DNA from: Streptomycetales bacterium | Lineage (GTDB): Bacteria > Actinomycetota > Actinomycetes > Prado026 | Reading direction: 5' to 3' | Length of the DNA: 7,286 nucleotides | NCBI GenBank assembly: GCA_025361995.1 | Contig: JANYIP010000341.1 | Coordinates: 1-7,286 of the forward strand | Shown here: one piece after another, positions 1 through 5,419 of the stretch | Numbering within the stretch: the first letter of the stretch is position 1 | Layout of the letters: every line of letters begins with the position of its first letter | Notes under the pieces: generated by a model | Database searches by the model: none | What the model was told of the DNA's origin: nothing | Seen by the model: only the letters and a program-made list of their open reading frames with translations | Position numbers and translations under genes: made by a program

Positions 1-1
1 G

Positions 2-556
2 CTCTCCCGGCTGGATGCCCGTCGCGGGCGTGACGCCGCGTTCCTGACCGAGGCGACCGCGCTGTTCCGCGGTGCCGCGTACGCCGCTTTCGACGGAGCG
101 CCGCCGGCACTGGCCACGCACGCAGCGATCGCCGCTCCGTACGCGCACTGCACCGCACCGCTGCGCCGCCTGGTCGACCGGTACGTCGGGGAGGTCTGCG
201 TGAGCCTGTGCGCGGGGGGCGGAGCAGCTGCCGTGCCAGCGTGGGCGCGCGCCGCGCTGCCCGCCCTGCCCGAGGAGATGGCGACCGGGATCCGGCGCGG
301 GAACCAGCTCGACCGCGCCGACATCGACCTGGTCGAGGCGGCCGTGCTCGCGCCGACAGTCGGGCGGGTCTTCTCCGCCGTGGTGGTCGACCTCGACGAG
401 CGGCGTGGGGGAGCGACCGTCCAGATCGCGGACCCAGCGGTGCTCGCCCACTGCGACTCCCCACCCGGTCAGCTCCCGCTCGGCGGGAAGATCCAGGTCA
501 AGCTCGTCCAGGCTGATGTCGGCACCCGTACCACCCGCTTCGTGCGCGTCCCATGA
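2..556 (+). CDS. RNB-domain exoribonuclease (RNase II/R family), C-terminal part
   Basis: This family degrades single-stranded RNA 3'-to-5' in the cytoplasm. The frame is open from the window edge to TGA at 554-556, so only the last 184 residues are present; the start and the catalytic Asp cluster lie outside. Visible residues 45-66 contain HCTAPLRRLVDRYVGEV, matching the RNB hallmark H-x-T-S-P-[IL]-R-R-x-x-D with Ser replaced by Ala; the paired Arg and Asp are kept. Residues around 121-184 (starting near VGRVFSAVVVDLDERRGG) look like the short S1/OB-type C-terminal domain of actinobacterial members. There is no basic RNase R tail. The next gene starts inside this stop codon (ATGA), implying one mRNA. 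A start at the internal GTG at 200 would cut off the RNB core, so that ORF is only part of the gene. The family is clear; a choice between RNase II and RNase R is not justified. Confidence 0.88.
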   Translation, partial: LSRLDARRGRDAAFLTEATALFRGAAYAAFDGAPPALATHAAIAAPYAHCTAPLRRLVDRYVGEVCVSLCAGGGAAAVPAWARAALPALPEEMATGIRRGNQLDRADIDLVEAAVLAPTVGRVFSAVVVDLDERRGGATVQIADPAVLAHCDSPPGQLPLGGKIQVKLVQADVGTRTTRFVRVP

Positions 557-2184
557 GCGTGCCGGAGCCGGTGCAGACCACCCTTGACGTCACGATCGGC
601 CGTGGCGCCCGCGGCGCGGGGGACTGGCGCCGGCTCAGCCCGACCTATGGGGAGCCACGCAATCTCCGCGCCGAGCTGGGTGGCGGGTCCGGCGCCGGCG
701 GTCGCGGGGACCAGCCGCTGCTGGCCTTCGCGCACCTGTCGGACCTGCACGTGTGCGACCACCAGTCACCAGCGCGGGTGGCGTACCTCGACCGGTACGC
801 CGACCCCGACTGGCCCGACCACGAGCGGGTGCCGTCGGTCGGGACGTACCGGGCGCAGGAGCTGATGACGCAGCACGTCGTCGACGCGATGGTTCGCGCG
901 GTCAATGCCCAGGCCGGCCGGCCGACCCCCGCGAGCGGGCAGGAGCTGGCCTTCGCCGTCACCACCGGCGACGTCACCGACAACGCCCAGCTGAACGAGC
1001 TGGACTGGTACCTCACCCTGCTCGACGGCGGTCACGTCGTCCCCGACTCCGGTGACCTCACCCGCTACGAGGGCGTGGCCACGTCGCGCGACGTGCGCTA
1101 CTGGCACCCCGAGGGCGAGGTCGCCTCCGTCCAGCAGACGATGTACGGGTACCCGCTGGTGCCCGGGCTGCTCGACTCCGTGCGCAAGCCGTTCGATGCC
1201 GTCGGCTTCAGGCTCCCGTGGTACGCCGTGCACGGCAACCACGACCTGCTCCTGCAGGGGACCGTACCCGGCGGTGCTGCATTGACGCCGATCTCGATCG
1301 GTACCCGGATGCTGACCTCGTTGCCACCGAACGTCGATGTGCTTCCGCTGTTCCTCGCCCTCGACGTCGCCGAGCCGTGGGCGGTCGCGGCGCTCGCGGA
1401 CGGCCCGACCATCGAGGTCACCCGCGACGCGCGCCGCCGGCTGCTCGAGCGCCGCGACTTCATCGACGCCCACTTCCGCTCGGTCGTCGGTGGCCCTGGC
1501 CCGATCGGGCACGGCTTCACCGACGACAACCGGGTGACGGGCAGGGCGTACTTCGCCCGGGACGCGGGAACCGGCGGGGTCGTGCGCTGCATCACCCTGG
1601 ACACCGTCAACCCGTACGGCGGATGGCAGGGCTCGCTCGACGACGAGCAGCTCGCCTGGCTGGACGCCGAGCTCGCGCAGGCTGACCGAAACCGCCAGTA
1701 CGTGATCCTCTTCAGCCACCACCCGCTCGAGACGCTGATCAACGACGCTGCTCCCTCGGGCGCCGGGCGCCGCATCCTCGCCGACGAGGTCCTCGCGCTG
1801 CTCTTGCGGCACCCGTCCGTCGTGGCGTGGGTCAACGGCCACCTGCACTCCCACCGCGTACACCCGCTGGTCCGTCCGGACGGGCGCGGCTTCTGGCAGG
1901 TCTCCACCGCCTCGAACATCGACTGGCCGCAGCAGTCCCGGATCATCGAGCTCGTGCAGCGGACGGACGGCACGCTCTCCCTGTTCGGGACGACCATCGA
2001 CCACGCCGGCGAGCCGGCGTGGCAGGGCGGCATCGACGGGACGCTCGAGCTCGCCTCGCTGTCCCGCGTCCTCGCCGCCAACGACTGGCAGCTGCGCTCC
2101 CGGCAGGGAACCGACGAGCGCAGCGCCGGCCGGGCCATCGACCGCAACATCGAGCTCGTCCTGCCCGACCCCTGGCCGGCATGA
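553..2184 (+). CDS. Calcineurin-like metallophosphoesterase, PPA1498-type (TIGR03767-like)
   Basis: A 543-residue protein carrying the full set of binuclear metallophosphoesterase motifs in order: SDLH (D64, H66), GDVTDN (D140, N144), GNHD (N229, H230), SHH (H389, H390) and NGHLHSH (H430, H432). These should bind two metal ions and hydrolyse a phosphoester; the substrate is unknown. The motifs are separated by long inserts (about 85 residues before GNHD, about 155 before SHH). As I recall the PPA1498 family, this spacing and an N-terminal TTLDVTIGRG segment are typical. Family members usually carry a Tat signal. This one has none, and an in-frame TGA at 514-516 leaves no room for one, so it should be cytoplasmic. 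The ATG overlaps the ribonuclease stop (ATGA) with no Shine-Dalgarno, suggesting translational coupling; the same overlap links it to the next gene. The enzyme class is secure, the physiological role is not. Confidence 0.9.
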   Translation: MSVPEPVQTTLDVTIGRGARGAGDWRRLSPTYGEPRNLRAELGGGSGAGGRGDQPLLAFAHLSDLHVCDHQSPARVAYLDRYADPDWPDHERVPSVGTYRAQELMTQHVVDAMVRAVNAQAGRPTPASGQELAFAVTTGDVTDNAQLNELDWYLTLLDGGHVVPDSGDLTRYEGVATSRDVRYWHPEGEVASVQQTMYGYPLVPGLLDSVRKPFDAVGFRLPWYAVHGNHDLLLQGTVPGGAALTPISIGTRMLTSLPPNVDVLPLFLALDVAEPWAVAALADGPTIEVTRDARRRLLERRDFIDAHFRSVVGGPGPIGHGFTDDNRVTGRAYFARDAGTGGVVRCITLDTVNPYGGWQGSLDDEQLAWLDAELAQADRNRQYVILFSHHPLETLINDAAPSGAGRRILADEVLALLLRHPSVVAWVNGHLHSHRVHPLVRPDGRGFWQVSTASNIDWPQQSRIIELVQRTDGTLSLFGTTIDHAGEPAWQGGIDGTLELASLSRVLAANDWQLRSRQGTDERSAGRAIDRNIELVLPDPWPA

Positions 2185-2636
2185 ACGTGCAGGTGCGCCC
2201 GGAGGCGTGGGACGAACCCGACGGCGCCGCCCTGCGCGCAGCTCAGCGTGCCGAGCTCGACGCTCGTTACGGGTGTGACGACCACGAGCCCGGCACCAAG
2301 CCCACCGCTGAGGACATCGCGCTGTTCCTGGTCGCCCGAGACGACGCTGGCACCGCGCTCGGCTGCGGCGGCCTGCGCCTGCTCGAGCCAGGAGCTGCCG
2401 AGATCAAGCGGATGTATGTCGTCCCCGAAGCACGCGGGACTGGCGTCGCCACCGCCGTCCTGCGGGCCCTGGAGGACGCCGCGCGCGAACGGGGCCTCGA
2501 CACCCTCAAGCTCGAGACCGGCCACGGCCAGCCTGACGCCATACGCTTCTACGAGCGCGAGGGCTACTCCCGCATCGAGAACTTCGGCTCGTACGTCGGG
2601 GCCGAGATCTCGCGCTGCTACGCCCGGCGCCTGTAG
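2181..2636 (+). CDS. GNAT family N-acetyltransferase
   Basis: A 151-residue single-domain GNAT protein that transfers acetyl from acetyl-CoA to an amine. The acetyl-CoA-binding motif A is at residues 75-100: IKRMYVVPEARGTGVATAVL, with R85-G86-T87-G88-V89-A90 forming the pyrophosphate loop. The motif B region includes AIRFYEREGYSRIENFGSY (residues 120-138), the usual Tyr-bearing C-terminal strand and helix. Length is normal for a stand-alone GNAT. I chose ATG 2181 because it overlaps the phosphoesterase TGA (ATGA) and the GNAT fold begins just after it. The frame stays open upstream to 1827, but that extension lies over conserved phosphoesterase sequence and looks like low-complexity shadow. 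The last codons form one arm of a large inverted repeat, and the gene converges on acs. It has no cyclic-nucleotide or ACT domain as seen in some known Acs-modifying acetyltransferases. Substrate unknown. Confidence 0.87.
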   Translation: MNVQVRPEAWDEPDGAALRAAQRAELDARYGCDDHEPGTKPTAEDIALFLVARDDAGTALGCGGLRLLEPGAAEIKRMYVVPEARGTGVATAVLRALEDAARERGLDTLKLETGHGQPDAIRFYEREGYSRIENFGSYVGAEISRCYARRL

Positions 2637-2656
2637 GTCACCGGGCGTAGCAGCGC
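2612..2656. terminator. Bidirectional terminator: perfect 16-bp inverted repeat
   Basis: Bases 2612-2627 are the exact reverse complement of 2641-2656, giving a 16-bp uninterrupted, GC-rich stem with a 13-nt loop (2628-2640). The left arm is the 3' end of the GNAT gene, the GNAT stop TAG (2634-2636) sits in the loop, and the right arm ends directly at the acs stop codon (2657-2659). This position between two converging genes fits a terminator serving both strands. No T-run follows on either strand, which is common for terminators of high-GC actinomycetes but leaves the mechanism unproven. Confidence 0.72.
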
Positions 2657-4624
2657 TCACCCCTCGTCGGTCCCGCTCGCCAAGCCTTGGCCGATCAGCG
2701 TCATCACGGTCGGGTCCGCCAAGGTGGTGACGTCGCCGAGGTCTCTCTTCTCGGCCACGTCGCGGAGCAACCGTCGCATGATCTTCCCCGACCGCGTCTT
2801 CGGGAGCTCGGCGACAACGAGAATCTGGCGCGGCTTGGCGATCGGGCCGATCACCTTGGCGACGTGGTCGCGCAGCATGCGCGCCACGTCGACCGACCCG
2901 TCATCGGACTCGGCGGCGTCGGAGCGCAGGATCACGAACGCGACGATGCCCTGCCCGGTGGTGGCGTCCGAGGCGCCCACGACGGCAGCTTCGGCCACGG
3001 ACGGGTGCGACACCAGGGCCGACTCAACCTCCGTGGTGGAGATGCGGTGGCCCGACACGTTCATCACGTCGTCGACGCGGCCGAGCAGCCACAGGTCACC
3101 GTCCTCGTCCTTCTTCGCGCCGTCGCCGGCGAAGTAGAGCCCGGCGTAGGTGGACCAGTACGTCTTGGTGAACCGCTCGTCGTCGCCCCAGATCGTGCGC
3201 AGCATCGAGGGCCACGGCTCGGTCAGCACCAGGTACCCGCCGGAGCCGTCGGGCACGGACTTGCCGGCCTCGTCGACCACGTCGGCCGAGATACCGGGCA
3301 GCGGCCGCATGGCCGCCCCCGGCTTGCTCGCCGTGACCCCCGGTAGCGGGCTGATCATGATGGAGCCGGTCTCGGTCTGCCACCAGGTGTCGACCACCGG
3401 GCAGCGGTTGCCGCCGATGTGCTCGCGGTACCACATCCACGCCTCGGGGTTGATCGGCTCACCCACGCTGCCCAGCAGCCGCAACGACGACAGGTCGTGC
3501 CCGGCCGGGATGTCGGCGCCCCACTTCATGAACGTACGGATCGTCGTGGGAGCCGTGTAGAGCAGCGTCACCTTGTACTTCTCGATCATCGACCACCAGC
3601 GGTCCTTCGCCGGGGTGTCCGGGGTGCCCTCGTACATCAGCGACGTGGCGCCGTTCGCGAGCGGTCCGTACACGATGTACGAGTGGCCGGTGACCCAGCC
3701 GATGTCGGCGGCGCACCACCACAGGTCGGCGTCCGGCTTGAGGTCGAAGACCTCGTGGTGGGTCCAGGAGCACCCGGTCAGGTAGCCGCCGGTCGTGTGC
3801 AGGATCCCCTTGGGCTTGGCGGTCGTGCCCGAGGTGTACATGACGTACAGCGGGTGCTCGGCGTCGTGCGCCTGCGCGACGTGCTGGTCGCTCTGCCGGT
3901 CCACCACGTCGTGCCACCACACGTCCCGGCCGTCCGTCCACAGGACGTCCTGACCGGTACGACGGACCACCAGGACGTGCTTCACGCCAGGGCAGCTCTC
4001 GACCGCCTCGTCCACCGCGGGCTTGAGCGCCTGGGCGACCCCGCGACGGTTGCCGCCGTCCGACGTGATCACCAGGGTCGCGTCGCAGTCCAGGATGCGG
4101 CCCTTGAGCGCGTCGGCGGAGAAGCCGCCGAACACCACGGTGTGCGGTGCGCCGAGCCGGGCACAGGCCAGCATCGCGACCACGGTCTCCGGGATCATCG
4201 GCATGTAGATCGCGACCCGGTCGCCCTTGCTGACGCCCAGCTCGATCAGTGCGTTCGTGGCCTTGCAGACCTCGGCCAGCAGGTCCGCGTAGGTGATCGT
4301 GCGGGTGTCGCCGGGCTCGCCCTCCCAGTAGAACGCGACCTTGGCGCCGCGCCCCGCGAGGACGTGCCGGTCCACACAGTTGTAGGCAGCGTTCAGCGTG
4401 CCGCCGACGAACCACTGGGCGAACGGCGGGTTGGTCCAGTCCAGGACCGTGTGCCACGGCGTGGCCCAGTCCAACCTGCGCGCCGCGGTCTCCCAGAAGA
4501 GCAGCCGGTCGACGGTCGCTTCGTCGTAGGCGATCGCCGTGACATTGGCCGTCGCGGCGAACTCCGCGCTCGGGGGGAATCGGCGCTCCTCGTGGAGCAG
4601 GTTGGACAGGGCCTCGTCGCTCAT
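2657..4624 (-). CDS. acs: Acetyl-CoA synthetase, AMP-forming
   Basis: This 655-residue cytoplasmic enzyme converts acetate, ATP and CoA to acetyl-CoA, AMP and PPi. The length matches the bacterial Acs norm (652 in Salmonella). Motifs in order: ATP-binding loop YTSGTTAKPKG (263-273); GWVTGHSY (309-316); GSVGEP (385-390); DTWWQTETG (412-420); hinge region GRVDDVMNVSGHRIS (515-529); and PKTRSGKIMRRLL (608-620) with catalytic lysine K614, the known site of regulatory acetylation. The acetate pocket residues V311, T312, V387 and W415 match the acetate-specific set, so propionyl or longer acyl substrates are less likely. I chose the ATG at 4624 because an AGGAG lies 6 nt upstream and the protein aligns from there. 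The frame is open further upstream but runs out of frame through the transporter gene. It follows the SatP-type gene by 14 bp, so the two form an operon. The P-loop has Ala269 where Gly is more usual. Confidence 0.97.
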   Translation of the reverse strand: MSDEALSNLLHEERRFPPSAEFAATANVTAIAYDEATVDRLLFWETAARRLDWATPWHTVLDWTNPPFAQWFVGGTLNAAYNCVDRHVLAGRGAKVAFYWEGEPGDTRTITYADLLAEVCKATNALIELGVSKGDRVAIYMPMIPETVVAMLACARLGAPHTVVFGGFSADALKGRILDCDATLVITSDGGNRRGVAQALKPAVDEAVESCPGVKHVLVVRRTGQDVLWTDGRDVWWHDVVDRQSDQHVAQAHDAEHPLYVMYTSGTTAKPKGILHTTGGYLTGCSWTHHEVFDLKPDADLWWCAADIGWVTGHSYIVYGPLANGATSLMYEGTPDTPAKDRWWSMIEKYKVTLLYTAPTTIRTFMKWGADIPAGHDLSSLRLLGSVGEPINPEAWMWYREHIGGNRCPVVDTWWQTETGSIMISPLPGVTASKPGAAMRPLPGISADVVDEAGKSVPDGSGGYLVLTEPWPSMLRTIWGDDERFTKTYWSTYAGLYFAGDGAKKDEDGDLWLLGRVDDVMNVSGHRISTTEVESALVSHPSVAEAAVVGASDATTGQGIVAFVILRSDAAESDDGSVDVARMLRDHVAKVIGPIAKPRQILVVAELPKTRSGKIMRRLLRDVAEKRDLGDVTTLADPTVMTLIGQGLASGTDEG

Positions 4625-4630
4625 CTGCGT

Positions 4631-4635
4631 CTCCT
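4631..4635 (-). promoter_or_regulatory. Ribosome binding site of acs
   Basis: The minus strand reads AGGAG here, followed by a 6-nt spacer and ATG at 4624-4622. It lies within the 14-bp gap after the transporter stop codon. It fixes the acs start and excludes the much longer upstream open frame. Confidence 0.75.
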
Positions 4636-4638
4636 GTG

Positions 4639-5235
4639 TCAGTTCAGCGGCCAGACGGGAAGCACGACCCGCTTCCACGTGGCGTTCGTGACGCCCGCTA
4701 GCGAGGCGTACCAGGCCAGGAGCGCGGTGACCAGCCCGACCCAGCCGCCGACCTTTGTCATGCTCGCGCTCCCTCCGAACTTCCCGATGGTCAGGAACAG
4801 GAAGGCCAGCGCCAGCGCGACGAAGACGGCCAGAACGGCGCCGCTCGTCTTGAACGCCGGAATGATCATGTACACAGTGAAGATGGTCCACCCGAGCAGG
4901 AACAGTCCGACCGAGTGCTCGGTCGCGTCCTTGGAGAACGTGAGCAGCACCCAGAACGAGATCCAGAACGCACCGTACGACGAGAAGGCCAGCGCCCCGA
5001 AGGTGTTGCCCTTGCGGAACTCCCACATGCCGGCGAGGAGCTGGGCGACGCCGCCGTACACCAGAGCCAGGCCGAGCAGGACGCTCTCGCCGCCGGTGAT
5101 CAGGCCTGCGTTGAAGGAGCTGAGGAAGAACGTGGTCATCGCGAACCCGGCCAGCCCCAGCGGGCCCGGGTCGGCGATGCTGTCGGCAACGGTGCTCACT
5201 GGAGCTGGTGCGGTGCGGTCGACGACGTCGCTCAT
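4639..5235 (-). CDS. satP: Acetate/succinate transporter, GPR1/FUN34/YaaH (SatP) family
   Basis: A 198-residue integral membrane protein of the family that includes E. coli SatP (YaaH) and yeast Ato1, which move acetate, and in SatP also succinate, across the cytoplasmic membrane with protons. The family signature sits at the start of TM1: DPGPLGLAGFAMTT (22-35). A second conserved block, EFRKGNTFGALAFSSYGAFW (72-91), closely matches the E. coli EYKKGNTFG...SYGSFW segment. Six hydrophobic segments are visible, at about 25-46, 52-71, 78-100, 108-127, 131-151 and 163-181, with a short tail ending TWKRVVLPVWPLN. I prefer ATG 5235 because GGGGAG lies 5 nt upstream; ATG 5250 would add five residues and has only a weak ribosome site. 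It is the first gene of a two-gene operon with acs, so acetate is the likely substrate. The family call is firm; the symbol is by family and context. Confidence 0.92.
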   Translation of the reverse strand: MSDVVDRTAPAPVSTVADSIADPGPLGLAGFAMTTFFLSSFNAGLITGGESVLLGLALVYGGVAQLLAGMWEFRKGNTFGALAFSSYGAFWISFWVLLTFSKDATEHSVGLFLLGWTIFTVYMIIPAFKTSGAVLAVFVALALAFLFLTIGKFGGSASMTKVGGWVGLVTALLAWYASLAGVTNATWKRVVLPVWPLN

Positions 5236-5240
5236 GGAGT

Positions 5241-5246
5241 CTCCCC
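5241..5246 (-). promoter_or_regulatory. Ribosome binding site deciding the satP start
   Basis: The minus strand reads AGGGGAGA around this site, with GGGGAG placed 5 nt before the ATG at 5235-5233. The alternative ATG (5250-5248) lies on the upstream edge of this Shine-Dalgarno and has only a poor purine stretch before it, so the shorter protein is favoured. Confidence 0.7.
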
Positions 5247-5286
5247 TCATTCTGTTCCAGGTCCACCGCGAGCGTGGGCCTGAGGT

Positions 5287-5309
5287 CGTGCGCGTCGATC
5301 CGACGCACG
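5287..5309. repeat. Inverted repeat in the satP-acs leader (operator or hairpin candidate)
   Basis: CGTGC-GC-GTCG (5287-5297) faces CGAC-GCACG (5301-5309) around the trinucleotide ATC: nine pairs with a 2-nt bulge, or a straight 6-bp GCGTCG/CGACGC palindrome. It ends 51 nt before the satP ATG, downstream of the weak -10 candidate. It could be a regulator binding site or a leader-RNA hairpin. I do not recognise it as a known actinobacterial acetate-regulator motif (RamA, RamB or CRP/GlxR type). Confidence 0.35.
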
Positions 5310-5366
5310 GCCAGAGGCTAGGCAGCGCGGCCGAGCCCCGGAAGCAGGCGCGATCATGAAAGCGTC

Positions 5367-5402
5367 CGGCGGTAGCACGTTGCGGCCAACGGGTGCTCGC
5401 CG
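5367..5402 (-). terminator. Hairpin after the symporter gene, probable terminator
   Basis: Fourteen base pairs close on a CGGC loop (5383-5386): 5379-5382 with 5387-5390, 5374-5378 with 5393-5397, and 5367-5371 with 5398-5402. Two 2-nt bulges interrupt it, at 5391-5392 and 5372-5373. It starts 18 nt past the symporter stop codon in the direction of transcription, which suits a terminator or transcript-stabilising structure. No T-run follows, so termination strength is uncertain, and partial read-through into satP-acs is possible. Confidence 0.5.
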
Positions 5403-5419
5403 TGCGGCCAGCGGCACGA

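Larger units (their letters stand above)
5236..5419 (-). other. Intergenic region between the symporter gene and satP-acs
   Basis: At 184 bp this is by far the longest non-coding stretch in the window, which suggests that satP-acs has its own promoter rather than depending only on read-through from the symporter gene. It holds a long hairpin near the symporter stop (5367-5402), a smaller inverted repeat in the probable leader (5287-5309) and the satP ribosome site. No confident -35/-10 pair can be named: a TAGCCT hexamer around 5314-5319 on the minus strand resembles an actinobacterial -10, but the matching -35 is poor. Confidence 0.5.

Noticed and set aside
1827..2180. Possible N-terminal extension of the GNAT protein
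   Set aside because: It would overlap about 350 bases of conserved phosphoesterase sequence and adds Arg/Ala/Pro-rich shadow with no domain.
766..2660. Two long minus-strand open frames (412 and 520 codons) opposite the phosphoesterase and GNAT genes
   Set aside because: Both are shadows of high-GC coding sequence; the plus strand carries all catalytic motifs.
4625..5308. Possible N-terminal extension of acs to an 883-residue protein
   Set aside because: The added part reads the satP gene in the wrong frame and is low-complexity Arg/Gly-rich. A good ribosome site marks the start at 4624.
5309..5350. Sigma-70-like promoter for satP-acs (TTCCGG, 17 nt, TAGCCT on the minus strand)
   Set aside because: Spacing is right and the -10 is acceptable, but the -35 matches poorly, so I do not list it as a feature.
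3419..5359. A 646-codon plus-strand open frame antisense to acs and satP
   Set aside because: It is a GC-driven mirror frame: Arg/Gly/Val/Asp-rich with no domain, opposite two genes with clear motifs and ribosome sites.
5401..5418. Small CGTGC/GCACG hairpin just after the symporter stop codon
   Set aside because: It has only five pairs with an 8-nt loop and shares bases with the much stronger 5367-5402 hairpin.
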